NCBI GenBank assembly: GCA_036346255.1 | Contig: CM070622.1 | Coordinates: 25,012,751-25,076,750 of the forward strand | Length of the DNA: 64,000 bases | DNA from: Ampelocalamus luodianensis | Taxonomy: Eukaryota; Streptophyta; Magnoliopsida; Poales; Poaceae | Reading direction: 5' to 3' | In this document: positions 44,973-57,200 of the stretch, piece after piece | How positions within the stretch are numbered: the stretch's first letter is position 1 | Layout: every line of letters begins with the position of its first letter | Made by a program: the position numbers and the translations under genes | Notes under the pieces: model-generated | Seen by the model: the letters and a program-made list of their open reading frames with translations, nothing else | What the model was told of the DNA's origin: nothing | The model's database searches: none

Positions 44973-45964
44973 GCGTGATTATCTTGCAGACAACGTCAGG
45001 ATTGGTAGCTTTCCATGGACAGAAGTAGCAGCTAGGTGTGTGGCTGGCTTTATTTAAGGGCGTAATTACCCTAATCATAATCAGAAAGGCCGGTCGCCAG
45101 TACCACTAGCTATTACAGCTATAGCCAATCCATCTGTATCGCCAGTACCACTAGCTATTACAGAAAGACGGGTTGGGTCGCCTCTATATATCAATCCAAC
45201 GGCGGCTAGTATTGGCCAATGAGGAACGAGGGAGGGGTCTAAAAATGGAAGGTGGCGCACCGTTCATGCGCGGCCGCGCAACAGCTACGTCGTGCGGATC
45301 AGGGGACGCGCGGCCGTCGCCATCGGCGAATAGAGAAAGGAATTCCATACCGAGTAACTTTGCGCGGTTGTCGTCGCGCGATTGCCTTTGTCGCTGTCGA
45401 GGCACGTGTCGAGCGCCGGCCGCGACCGAGCGGGTGGGCCGGGCAGGCGCGCTGGCGAGCTGGGGATGACGACGGTATCGACGGGCATGCGGCCGCGGCC
45501 AAGCGCGCGCATGCGGTGCGCAGGGTGGGGGAGATCGCAATCGTGCCGGTCGAGAGCTTCGCGAGCGCTCTGGCTACGTGCCCGCACTACACGGCCGTAA
45601 CGATCGAACAAGAGGTTTGGGAACGAAAAATGTTGATTTAGGGATCTTGTGTGCAATTAAGTACTTTTTCCCATAAAGGAATGTGGCGTGAATTGTGAAC
45701 GTGAACAGGTACACGTTGGAAGTCACCTGAAGGCGACGCGTATCTATCGAGTTCTTGCGCTAGCTTTCCTCTGGATCATATCATCTTTGTGCAAGCCATT
45801 GCTGACTCGACGGAGGGGAGATCCCCTCCTGAAATTAAATTGATTACTCAAAAGGGCATTATAAAGCCTGGCTCGACGTCGAAATCATGCTGTCTGTCAC
45901 CGGTCTGCACCACCACCAAGCAACTTGGCTTGCCGATTTACGCTGAACGTATGTGATTCAATAT
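44973..45964. other. Non-genic stretch between hAT and gypsy element
   Basis: GC-rich open frames at 45170-45660 overlap on both strands and show no domain. A 24-bp direct repeat, CGCCAGTACCACTAGCTATT plus ACAG, occurs at about 45093 and 45140. Nothing else was recognised. Confidence 0.5.
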
Positions 45965-46553
45965 TGGCGAGGATTCTTGACTGGATCAATATTTTTCGAT
46001 TAAAGACAAAGTCTCTATGGAAGCAGGCCCACGTATTAAAGACCCACTTTATAACGGTTATATACATACAACCATGATTAAAAAGAAGCATAGTCCATTT
46101 TATTACGGCCAAACTGGTCGTAGACCAATTTGAGTCATGAGACGATCAGTTATAGACACAATGCGACTAGTCATATGGTTTGGGCCACCCCAACCAGGAA
46201 AACTGGTTGGAGGATATGGCAATTTCCCACGTGACTAACGTGAGAGCAAACTGATAAGTTATTGACGTATCTGACAACTTATGACAGTTGGCTAAGAGAC
46301 GCAACGGTTCAAGATTCAATGAAGGCATGTGCGTGAAGACAAAAGCCGCCTTTAGCGGCATTAACTACCACCTCTTGGATGGATATAAATAGGGTAACCC
46401 GTGTACCTTGTAACACAATCTTATTCTCATCGCATTCTTGGAAAAAAAACCTCCCACTATGTCCACGACAATAAAGGTCTCTGTTTCGATCGGGTTCTCG
46501 TATTTTATTTCCCTATAAGCTTGATAAGGGACCTAGGGTCTCGATCATTGACA
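45965..46553 (+). repeat. 5' LTR of the Tat-type element
   Basis: It begins TGGCGAGGATTCTTGAC and ends CGATCATTGACA. TATAAATA at 46384-46391 is the likely core promoter. AATAAAGG at about 46470 may end the R region. The following GTTGGCAC may start the primer site, but the tRNA was not identified. Confidence 0.8.
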
Positions 46554-46599
46554 GTTGGCACTATAAGGAGGGCTCCGTCAAGCTAGAGATCGCCGTGAT

Positions 46600-48069
46600 G
46601 TGCCCGGGTCCTTGCCGATGGACGAGAAGAACACCTTTGACCTCGTTGACTACATCGGCCTCATAGACAAGGACTACGTCCCTGAGGAGCTGTGCAAATG
46701 TGACTTCTACCTCGAGTACGCTCTCGAGGGAGTCTTTGTCGCTCTTAGCCCAACCTGTTGGGATCGAGACGTCGCTGCCAACCCCCAAGCAATTCCGAGG
46801 GCGAATACATTCCTACTTTTGTCTTAGCTGAAGAAACAAGTTATCACGATGCCAATGCCGTGGCGACCCATGATGATCATGTTAACAATCTCAATGATGA
46901 GGTTCTGGCAGAATCATCTCCAGAACATCTACTCTGAGATCTCGACAACTACCCCTCCTCTGATGAGGATGGGACGTTCTCACCCTCTATTTGCTCTGAA
47001 TTTCGTGCATGTGCAGTTGTCAACATCAACGAGACCAACGAGCAACGAGCGGCACGTGAACAACGTGAGGCCCAGGAGCAGGCCGAACATTTGGTGCATG
47101 ACAACGCATCAACCAACTACTTGCCGCCAAACAGAAGGCAATGGAGGAGGCCCGTCGCTAGTACCACGTCAGCATGCCAGGGACGTCCAGGAGGCCTATC
47201 ACCAACGCAAGCTGTGACCAGCGTCCGCCAACTACGCCCTAGGGTGCCTCGAGGATGACTATAAGATATTTAAATATTGTATCGTCACCTTCGTAGGCCG
47301 AGACTCAAATCAACCGTGTTTGCATACTTTCAAATGCCATCGCTAACCACCAGACAGGGGAAAACAATGAACATGACCTTTTGATCATCCATTCATTGGT
47401 CGTCGACCCGCAAGAGGCTGTTGCAAAAGTACAGAGTCTTTCACAATCTTGAAGGTTTCAGACCAGCAACAGGGCAAACCACTCTACCTCTGAACATCAC
47501 CATCACAACAACAACCGCCGTCAAGAAGACGATCTGCCCCGACGGAGCGTATTCGACAAGGTATGATGAAGGTCATAACGTCCGACCACGTTTGGGGCCA
47601 CACATAGGGTGCAAGGCTTTCTCACCAGGCTAAGAGAAGTTGCCTAGCCCGAAAAGATCAAGCTGCGGTCGTCCCTTAGAGTTTCTCCAAATTTATACTA
47701 CCGTCGTCCAGGCTGCGGTCGGCGACGAGAAGGTAATGGCTAATTACTTACCCATTGTATTAAAAGGATGTGCTCGGACATGGTTATTCAACCAACCGAA
47801 AAGTTCTATTTATTGTTGGAAAAATTTATGTCATGCTATTTTAAACAACTTTAAAAGTTGTATACTAAGCCAGGAAAAGATGATGATTTACATCGTCTTT
47901 ATCAAACTTCTGGAGAAAATTTACGTCAATTTATTAAAAGGTTTGTGGAGGTACGCAATACCATTCATAACATTACTGACGACTCTATTATTCGAGCATT
48001 TAAACAGGCGATGCAATATAAGAGGTTCACAGAAGACCTAAACATCCACCCGTTGAGAATCGTATCATA
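46600..48069 (+). pseudogene. Gag of the Tat-type element
   Basis: The conserved Gag core is at 47640-48069: DEKVMANYLPIVLKGCARTW, LFNQPKSSIYCWKNL, then in another frame YTKPGKDDDLHRLYQTSGENL, RQFIKRFVEVRNTIHNITDD and SIIRAFKQAMQYKRF. The frame changes once at about 47860. The N-terminal part (46600-47220) holds unrecognised low-identity frames such as DLVDYIGLIDKDYVPEELCK. Gag packages the element's RNA; this copy is broken. Confidence 0.75.
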
Positions 48070-48837
48070 ATTATTTGACATTGTTGATCACTTCTCTTAT
48101 GCTCATGAAGCAATGGAGTGGAACCGTATGGTCAACAAGGGCCATACACCACCACAACCACGTCTGGAAGCTCTGACAAGAAGGAATCAAAGAAGCTGAC
48201 TAGATCTGAGTATTGCAAAGTCAAAGTAAAAAAAAAAGAGAACAAAATGAAGCCTACGTCAAGGGAGGTCGCCGCCGTAGGGCACCACCTGACCTACAAC
48301 ATGGGCAAGGGTCCATGGAGGAAGCAAACTAGGTGTTCAAACGACCAGTCTGGATCCAAGGGCTCGACGCGACCAGCGGGAATGGACGTTGGTGCCCACT
48401 GCATAACGCGTTTGGGCATGATTTGCATAACTGCCGTACCTAGCATAAACATATGGATGCCTTATACTCGGGTAAGGGGCCAATGCCTACATTGCTTGAA
48501 AGTGGTAGTCTCAACAACACCAAAGACGCTAACGGAGATGAAGATGTACCAGAAGCCCGACAACCATGTCAATGTTACCTTCGGAGGGTCTGCTGCCTAT
48601 CCCTCAAAAGACAGTTCAAATCCGCATGGAGTGAGGTCAACAACATCAACACCAAAGCCAGCTATCCAAAGTGATCGGACGTGGTCTTAACCTTCAACAA
48701 TAACGATTGTCGAAAAGTTACTCATCACGTCTACCAAAATATCAAAATTCATGGCCCAAAAGGTGTCATCTCCATGCAAGGTAATCATTCTACTGAACTC
48801 GATTATGATCGTAAATCCTTAAGAGATAGTTGATTAA

Positions 48838-51800
48838 TTGCCATTAAGAGATCTTAATGATGCAGAAAAGCCAAGCAAGGCTGAAAAGCCTGTAAAGGTA
48901 GAACGGCTGAAAGCAGTTCCCCAGCCAAAAAAAGAAGTGAAGCAAGTCCCACTCAGTCCCGATGACCAGTCCAAAACAGTGCGGATTACGTCGGGAATGA
49001 TAACAAAAATAGGGAATCGAGCTCATTGCCTTCCTCTGGGCAAATAAAATCGTGTTTTCGTGGAAACCATCCGACATGCCTGGTGTCCCAATGGAGGTAA
49101 TCGAGCACAGGATAGCCATACAACATGATAAGCGACCAATGAAGCAGAAGCTGCGACGATTCGCTTCCGATCGGCAAGATGCCATTCAACAAGAGTTGGA
49201 CAAGCTCTTAGATGATGGCTTCATTCGTGAAGTCAACCACCCAGATTAGCTTGTGAATCCAATCATGGTCTAGAAAGCCAATAGTAAGTGGCACATGTGC
49301 GTTGACTTTACTAATTTAAATGATGCGTGATCTAAGGATGATTTCTCTTTACCCCGCATCGACCAACTGGTTGACTCAACTGCGGGATGCTTACTCAGGC
49401 TACCATCAAATAAGCATGGCAAGAGAATATGAAGATAAGACTTCCTTCATCACCCCTTTTGGCATCTACTGCTACGTCAAGATGTCGTTTGGGCTGAAAA
49501 ATACTAGAGCCATGTACTAGCGACTTATGTAAAACACCTTTGTCGACCAGATAGGGCGTAATCTGGAAGCATATGAAGACTATATCATTGTAAAGAGCGC
49601 AAAAATCTCTAATCATCTATCTGACTTGGCAGAAACCTTTAATAATTTTGATAAAAAATATATGATCAAGTTGAATACATAAAAGTGTATTTTTGGTGTT
49701 TCTTCTGGCAAATTACTTGGATTCTTTATTTGTTCTCGAGGTGTTGAAGTCAACCCTGGAAAGATTTGTGCCATCGAATCTTTATGACCACCTTCAACAA
49801 TGAAAGAGGTTTAAGTTTTAACTGGTCGAATGGCGGTACTTAGTCGCTTTATTTCTCGATCAAGTGAACGTGGATTGACTTTCTTTAAGATGATTCGAAC
49901 GCATGATAGATTTCACTGGTCGGATGAGGCAAATAAATCCTTTCAGGATATTAAGACTTATTTAAGAAGCCCACCCATATTGGTATCACCCTACCCAGAA
50001 GAACCTTTGTTGGTATATTTGACTGTTACACCTAATGTGGTAAGTGCACTACTAGCCGCAGAATGAGATAAGGTCCAGTGACTTGTTTACTATGTAAGCG
50101 AAGTATTACAAGGACAAAAGGAGCGCCACCCTCAAATCCAAAATTTACTTTACGTTCTATAGGTTTCTCATAAGCTCAGACATTATATTCAATATCATAA
50201 TATGACAGTACCGTCGTCCTTGGCCTTGAGAAGTATTCTTCACAACCAAGAGGCAATCGGTCATATTACTAAATGGGCAGTAGAACTTGGATCATTTGAT
50301 ATCCATTTTGTTGCTCGAATGATAATTAAGTCCCATGCTTTGGCAGATTTTATCACCGGATGGAATAATTCTGAACCACGGGAAAAGATGGAGTCTAGCC
50401 TAGATGACCACTAGACACTATATTTCGATGGCTCTCAAGAACTTAAAGGCTCAAGGGGTAGTATAGTATTGGTCACACCACAAGATGACCAATTACAATA
50501 CGTAATACAAATACAATTTCCTGCTACAAATAATATGGTAGAATATGAAGGTCTTCTATTGGGGCTTCAAGCAGCTAAATCCCTTGGTGTCCGTTGACTT
50601 TTAGCGAAAAATGATTCACAATTGGTCGTAAACCTGGTTAGGAAGGAATATCAATGTTCTGATGAGACAATGGCTCACTACCTGGATGAAGTGAGGAAAT
50701 TGGAAAAAACTTTAGTAGTGTCAAAGTCCAATACATTCTGCGAAAAGATAATACTTTAGCGGACCAATTGTCAAAATTGGGCTCCTCACGATCACATGTT
50801 CCAATAGGTGTTTCCCTCGAATATTTGTCTAAACCCTATGTAGTTACATCTACAGAAGTACAATCGACCATTTCAGATGTCGCCATACTCGAGCATGGCG
50901 CAGATTAGGTCCAACCATTAAAGAACTATCTAGCGCATAAGAAAGACATGTTAATTCCAAATATGCGAATGTATAAGTTGGTCCACAACGACCTGTACAA
51001 AAAAGGAGCACATGGTGTTCTAATGCGTTGTATATCCCACGAGGATGTCAAAAATTACTTAATCAAATACATGAGGGGTTTATGTGGGGGCACACGCTTC
51101 ATATACACAGGTCGAATAAGCTTTCCAACAAAGTTATTATTGGCCCACTGCACTACATAACACAATGCATGTTGTAAAGCCTCATGAGTAATGTCAATTT
51201 CAAGCTCAACAAGTAAACCAACCAGTAAATCAATTGCAAACAATTCCATTGTCATGGCTATTTTCGACATGGGGAATCAATATAGTTGGACCTTTACCTA
51301 GGGCAACTAATGGGTACAAATTTCTATTTGTGGTTATTGATACATTTACTAAATGAATTGAAGTCGAACCTGTAACTACAATTACTGCATTAGCAACAAA
51401 AAAGTTATTTATGAAAAATGTCGTGACTCATTTTGGCATACTCAATGAACTTATTACTGATAATGGATCACAGTTAGTTAGTGGTTTGTTTCAAGATTGT
51501 TGTGATGAACTAGACACGACTATTTGTTTCGCTTATGTCGATCATCCATAAAGCAATGGAGCAGATGAACGTGCTAACGGTCAAATCATGCAAGTCATGA
51601 AGAAAAGAGTCTTTGACAGATTTAAAGTACGCTCAGGGGCTTGAGTAGATGATCTCTACTAGGTACTTTGGGCTTTACGTACTATGACTAGTAGTGTATT
51701 ACCTAATGAAATTCATTTGGTTTCTACACGAGTCAATCTCCACTATGAAGTCAATCAGGACGAGCAACGTGAAGATAATGTCAAACTTCTTGAAGAGTTT

Positions 51801-52039
51801 AACAAGGGTTGTGTCATTACTACAATAGAACAGTTCAACCATGAACACTTAATGTGAGTGACTTGATTCTCAAACGAAATCATAATCAGTCTAATTTGAA
51901 CAAATTATCTCCCAAATGGGAATGTCCTTTTACTGTAGTTTCTATAACCCGACCTGGTTTTGTTCGACTTGCTATGGAAGACAGAAGAGTTTTATCCAAT
52001 GCTTGGAATATAGAGCATCTTTGCAAATATTATGTGTAA
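48838..52039 (+). pseudogene. Pol of the Tat-type element (RT, RNase H, integrase)
   Basis: Reverse transcriptase begins near 49050 (MPGVPMEVIEHRIAIQ, then RRFASDRQDAIQQELDKLL). The catalytic box has become EAYEDYIIVKS (49565-49600) instead of the YVDD form. RNase H pieces lie at 49830-50420 (MAVLSRFISRSSERG..F) and at 50450-50600 (FPATNNMVEYEGLLLGLQAA). Integrase fragments run from about 51170 to 51720 (LPRATNGYKFLFVVIDTFT; VVTHFGILNELITDNGSQ), and a C-terminal piece (LSPKWECPFTVVSITRPGF) ends at 52039. Many stops and frame changes are present. Confidence 0.8.
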
Positions 52040-52202
52040 AATATTCTATCTTATCAATAAAGTTTATGATTTGCATTCATTCTTTGATATATTTCTTTTA
52101 TTTATATATTGTGATTCTGTATTGCTTTATATTATGTGATCAAGGCTGGTCTACATGACTTCTGACGATAGTTTCCTAACATATACAATATTGCTGGTTA
52201 CA

Positions 52203-52396
52203 GACTGGAGAGAGGTCTTCATAGAATGGGCCATCTTTGGGAAGTGGTCGACAATATGCTTCACTTGAGACATGATAACTTCTAGTATAGACTTTTCATA
52301 TAAGCCAGTCCTTACTGCCTATAACAGACTGGAGAGAGGTCTTCGTAGAATGGGCCATCTTTGGGAAGTGGTCGACAATATGCATCACTTGAGACT
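52203..52396 (+). repeat. Direct duplication of about 70 bp, offset 124
   Basis: GACTGGAGAGAGGTCTTC...GTCGACAATATGC occurs at 52203-52271 and again at 52327-52395 with few changes, just after pol. The function is unknown. Confidence 0.85.
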
Positions 52397-52442
52397 TGAT
52401 GTCGACGACCAGTTCTTCAACATATGGCTCACTTTTTGTAAA

Positions 52443-53800
52443 TTAAATCTTTGGACACTTCACTTTTACAACAATTGCTTTTAACTGTGTCAAAATGAAA
52501 GTTAGGGCTGTAGAATTGGATTCCTTGTTGTTCTCAATTGCTTCCATGAGAGATTTATTTTCCTCTTCGAGTTTTAAAATTTTCTCATCAAGTTCATATC
52601 GAAACCTATCTATTTCTCTTTTCTCCAACATCACTCTGTAAATGGAGCCCTTTTGGTCTTTTCATTGTTTCTGTAAATCTAAATATTTAAAGACAGAAAA
52701 CATTGAATAAGCATAAGTTAATTGAACTTAACATAGTATAAGACTAAGCTTTTCTTTTACCTTCTGCCTCTTATTTGTGTTTGCGAAGAAGTGTGTGTGG
52801 TCTTGCACAAGATTTTTGCACTTAACTTTCATTCTTTTTGACAAGTTGGAATTTATAGTCCTTGGCAATATTACCAGTATAGACCAACTTTGACCAAATA
52901 ATTGTTTTTCCTCTTTGAGATGCTTGAGATTTCAAGAAGTTAGAAAGACAAGTATTACTCAAGTAATTAAAACAATAATTTCTTTAACTTGCTCTGTCAA
53001 TCTTGCAATATCTGCATCCTTAGATGTATCCATTTTGGTGAAATTGTTCATGTAAGCTTTAACTTTGCCAAGCATTTTAGTTGTATTCTATAAACATGAT
53101 AATGAGAAGTTAGAATTATCCACTATCCAATCATGATTAAAAAAAGGCTTAAGTCAAGAGATTATTACCTTATTATTCAAGTCTATGAGTTGGTTCTCTA
53201 GGTCACTATACCTAGGTTCGTCTGGTATAATAGGTTGTTCGACTTTCGCTTCTGCAAAACTGGTCGAAGCATGCCTTGGCTCAAAAGGTGGTCTCCATAC
53301 TACCATGGCTTTAGTCTCAGACGTAAAAGTCATTCTTAGGGGAGGAATGTTTTCCTATTTACGAACCAAGATAATTTTTTTAAAAAGCAATTTCTCAGTC
53401 ATGACACATTGAAAGGGAAAGAATCTTGACTAACATTCTGATCAGGAACAAGTTCAATCCTTTCTTATATGACATGCAAAACTTCAGTGGTCGAAGCATT
53501 CTCAACAACCACATCTGTTTGCCTTGTCTCCTCTCCTGTCGTTGGGACTTGATCGACTACCTTTCATACAGCAATCGAGGCCTGCTCGATTTCCTCTCCT
53601 GCAAGCACTTGTTTTGGGGAGGTTGGAGCATCCCCGACCACTTCACCTGCCACAACCATAAGCACTGTTGCCTCTTCCAAGATGGTTAGAGCCAACTCGA
53701 CTATGGGAACATGCAATGGCTCCTCCCTAGCTTTTTCTCCTTTAGCTCCAATGATTGGACGAGGAGAAGTGGTCGGGGGGGCTGATAAAGATGAAGACAT
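52443..53800 (-). pseudogene. Antisense multi-exon gene of the Tat-type element
   Basis: On the minus strand an ATG at 53800 (MSSSLSAPPTTSPRPIIG) begins an acidic/alanine-rich frame to about 53564. Further on, HASTSFAEAKVEQPIIPDEP then RYSDLENQLIDLNNK ends at a GTAATA donor (about 53170). A TTTATAG acceptor precedes NTTKMLGKVKAYMNNFTKMD then ARLTEQVKEI. KCKNLVQDHTHFFANTNKRQK ends at another donor (GTAAAAG, about 52760). TTTACAG acceptors near 52630-52680 lead to a coiled-coil end, EKREIDRFRYELDEKILKLE then EENKSLMEAIENN, stopping at 52443. Frame breaks exist near 53200-53560. The order suggests a spliced antisense protein with a charged, helical C-terminus. Antisense frames are reported for Tat-type elements; the role is unknown. 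Confidence 0.6.
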
Positions 53801-53945
53801 AAATTTATCTGAGTAAAGAATGTAAAAAATTGAATAAAGAAAGAGTCAAGTTAAATAACTTACTCGAAACGGAGACCAATTTCAATCTCAAAAGAGAGCC
53901 TTAATTAGATATATTTTTTTATTTTGTTAAGCCTTAGGGGCTAGC

Positions 53946-56071
53946 TGATGAAGATTCTTGACCAGGTCAATATTTTTTGGTCAAAGTTACAGTCTCTATG
54001 AAAGCAGACCCACATATTAAGGGCCCACCTTATAACAGTTATATACATATAACCACAATTAAAAAGAAGCATAATCCTTTTATTATGACTAAACTAGTCG
54101 TAGACTAGATTTTTTTTTGAAAGATCACGGCGAGCTAGAGCTCCAGCTGAGCATATATATATAAAGAAGAAGAGGATTGACCCAGTTTATAAGGGAAATC
54201 GGGCCCGAAAACCTTAATAAATACACGGTTTCAGAGAGGAAAACCGGCAGCCAACCCCGAGACGACAATACAACATCAACTCGAACAGAACGACGCCCAC
54301 ACCAAATGGCACAACCAGACAACAGGCAAGTCCAACCCAACTCAACTCGCGCGCTAACCAACAAAACAACTGTCTCCCTCACAACTCGGTCGGCGAAGCC
54401 CTGCTCCCACGCCGCACCTCTCTGTCACTCAAGTTGGCGGAGCCTTGCTCCCACGCCATACCTCTCTGGTACTCAAGTCGGCGGAGCTCTGCTCCCACAC
54501 CGCACCTCTCTCACATAAGTCGGCTTCGAAGGAGCACGCATTGGACCAAATTGCTGTCATGAAGCGTCAATCTAGAATGAAGAGCCACTGTGAAGTGAGG
54601 ACGTAGGGGTAAACCTACAGAAGAAGCCAGCGGTTCAAAGCGAGAGAGCAGGGGTTTCTCGAAGCGACGCCTTCAGGAAGGTAACGACATCAATGCCGCC
54701 GTCGCCCATCCGGACACCCAGACAGGGTTTTCACCCGGAGAAGCATCTAGGGTGTAGGAGACGCGATAATGTCGCCTCTAGGGAGGGAATGGCGCCCGAG
54801 GGCGTCAACGACATTGGCACCAGCAAGCCGAGCAGAGCTTTCGCTCGCGGCTCCCCACCCCGGAAACCTGCACAAAAGGTGGTACAGGCCAAGCAACCCT
54901 CGCCCAGCAGGAACAGCATCGCGCCGGCGCGGACATCCACGTGCATGGCGCCACCTGGAACGCACACACAGAGACGCAGGGCACCACACCGGCGAACACG
55001 AGCCTCGACCCGGCCATGCCCTACAAGCACATCCACAACGTGCCGCTCCATGCCCACGGCCACTCCCCCGACGAGGTCCGCGACTGGAGGTAGTCGCCGC
55101 GGCCGAGCACGTCGGCATGCCCACGCACAGAGGGGTCGCGGCCGAAAGACGTCGAGACGCGCAAGACGCGCAGCGTCGTCGCGCGCCTACGCCTGAAGGA
55201 AGCGAGCAAAGGGCACCGGCGTGGATCCGACCACGAAGAAGCGGCGAGAGGGACGAGGCGCAAAACCAGGCCGAGGATGGCCGGATCTGACCACAACCAC
55301 CACCGACGCCGCACAAAGACGACAGCCGCCACCCGAAGAAGAGACCGACGGCCGGACGCCGCTAGAGCGTAGATCCGGCCAGAAGAGCGCTGATCCGGGC
55401 GCCGACGACGCGCCGTCGGCCACCACCACGCCGCAACACCGGAGAGGCACAGATCCGCGGCGAGCTGGCCGCCCGGACGCAGATCTGGTCGGCAGGAGAC
55501 TCAATCCGGCCAGGCCTGAGCAGATCCGGCGAGGACACCGCGGGCCCGGCTAGCACCTCTCCACGGGGAAAAACCAGCCAGCAGGGGAGGAGAAAGGAGG
55601 AGGGGAGGGGAGAAAGGAGGGGAAGAGAGAGGGGGAGGGGGCCGCCGCCGTCGGAGCTGGTCGCCGATGGCGACGGCGGTCGGGCGGGGTGGAGTGAGTG
55701 GGGCGCTAGGTGGCGGGTTGAGTCGCCCCGAGGAGGACGATGCGAGGCCACGAAAAAAACTCCCTCCAGGGTTCATAGACTAGTTTGACTCATGAGACGA
55801 CTGGTCATGGACAATATATGACCAGTCATATAGTTTGGGCCACCCCTAACTAGGAAAACTACTCGAAGGACATGGCAATTCCCCATGTGACTATGTGAGA
55901 GCAATTATTGGCGTATCTTGCAACATACAACAGTTGGCTAAGAGATACAGTAGTTCAAGACTCAATGAAGCCACGTGACGCCTTTAGTGGCATTCTTATA
56001 AAAACACTGTTGTGTCCAGAGCAATAAAGTTCTCTGTCGATTCTCATATTTTATTTTCTCAATCATCGACA
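53946..56071 (+). repeat. 3' LTR of the Tat-type element, split by a retroposon
   Basis: TGATGAAGATTCTTGACC follows the polypurine-like CCTTAGGGGCTAGC. The LTR aligns with 45965-46553 as two parts, 53946-54108 and 55776-56071, and ends AATCATCGACA. It is shorter than the 5' LTR because of deletions near the TATA and U5 segments. Confidence 0.8.
54109..55775 (-). mobile_element. Non-LTR retroposon (L1-like 3' end) inserted in the LTR
   Basis: TAGACTAG is duplicated at 54101-54108 and 55776-55783, and removing one copy restores the LTR sequence. The minus strand ends in a run of at least nine A and just before it reads GCTCTAGCTCGCCGTGATC, like the short region before the tail of plant L1 elements. 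No reverse transcriptase or endonuclease is present. The GC-rich start (minus frames from 55776, 55751) resembles a LINE leader or a retroposed transcript. It may be an internally deleted LINE or a passenger RNA copied by LINE enzymes. Confidence 0.65.
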
Positions 56072-57200
56072 GACACCTCCAGTCTTCATCAAGCCAGCCG
56101 GACCTGGCTCTCTGGTTGCCTCTCTTGCCGATGCCCTCCAAGGGAAGGAAGCCTCAGCGGAGCGAAGGCCGCCGCAAGAGAACGAGGAGATCCAAGGGAG
56201 GAGGGGATCTAAGGTCTCGCTAACCCGGCTGCTTTAAACCAGCGAGTGAACCACTCCTGCACTGTGCTTGTCGGACACGACGACCTCCGTTCCACAAGCG
56301 ATTGTTGAGCACCGAAGCCTACTAGTTCATGGCCCTCTACCACACAACCGACATGTCGGCTGACGTTCAGCAGCCGAGGATGACACCGCAGCACCGCTCA
56401 TCCGCATCAAGCCAGCCGGACCTGGCTCTTTGGTTGCCGCTTTTGCCGACGCCCTCCGAGGGAAGGAAGCCCCAGAGGAGGGAGGGTCGCCACGTGAGAA
56501 CGAGGATATCCAAGGAGGGGGTCTAAGATGTCTCTTTGGAGGAGACGGGACAACCAAGCGAGGAAGAGGAAGACGGAGCGAAAGGTGCCCGACCAAGGTC
56601 GCACGCCGGAGCACGATAGTAGCAGTCAACAGAGCAAGTAACAACCAGATCTGAAAAATTGAAAAGGGTGGAAAGAGACTAGCAGGGGGGAGGGGGAGCA
56701 AACGGTCGACCCTCACCGTCGGCACCGGCGATCTGCCCGGCAAGCTGTTGACCGCGGGCAAGAGATACCTCCTCACCCGGATGGGAGGTAACCTCCCTGC
56801 AGAGCGGTGACGAGCACGACCACGCGCCTCAGTCGCTGAAGCCGGAGCTACACGGAAGCGAAGTCGACGGGAGCAGGGCTCTTCGCCCACTCTGGGACTC
56901 CGACACCTGGGAAGGGTTCGACTACCAGCAGGCGCGAGCATGAAGAGCTCGATGCAGGGCAGGGCAGGGCCTTGGGGACCTTCAAGGACTACTAGATCTG
57001 GGAGGAAGCCTTCAGAATGAACCAGATATGAGAGGTGGGGAGGAAGAGAAGGGGGAAGGACTTGCTGTGGAAGGCCCCGCCGCCGCCACCGCACCGGCGG
57101 CGACGGCGACGGCGGCGGCGAGGGGAGGAACTCCAAGGGGTGATCGCTCGGGGCTAGTGTTTCGCCTCATGAGCCGCCCTGGGGAGCGGCTCAGGACTCA
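56072..57200. repeat. GC-rich unassigned region with a 120-bp direct duplication
   Basis: A block of about 120 bp starting CATCAAGCCAGCCGGACC is present at 56087-56211 and again at 56404-56523 (as GCATCAAGCC...), with about 85 percent similarity by eye. The long minus-strand frame through it (56327-57136) is proline/arginine-rich and has no domain. Perhaps part of another transposable element. Ends not found. Confidence 0.5.

Larger units (their letters stand above)
45965..56071 (+). mobile_element. Tat-lineage Ty3/gypsy retrotransposon with antisense gene
   Basis: Two LTRs (start TGRYGARGATTCTTGAC, end TCATYGACA) flank gag, pol and an extra region with minus-strand exons between pol and the 3' LTR. 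That antisense region is a hallmark reported for Tat-type elements in plants. Coding parts are decayed and the LTRs are clearly diverged, so this is an old copy. No target duplication is found (AATAT versus GACAC). A later retroposon sits in its 3' LTR. Confidence 0.85.

Noticed and set aside
45960..56076. Target-site duplication for the Tat-type element
   Set aside because: The flanks AATAT and GACAC do not match; the copy is old or rearranged.
56327..57136. 269-codon minus-strand open frame
   Set aside because: Low-complexity Pro/Ser/Arg-rich translation with no domain; it crosses the 120-bp duplicated block in only one copy.
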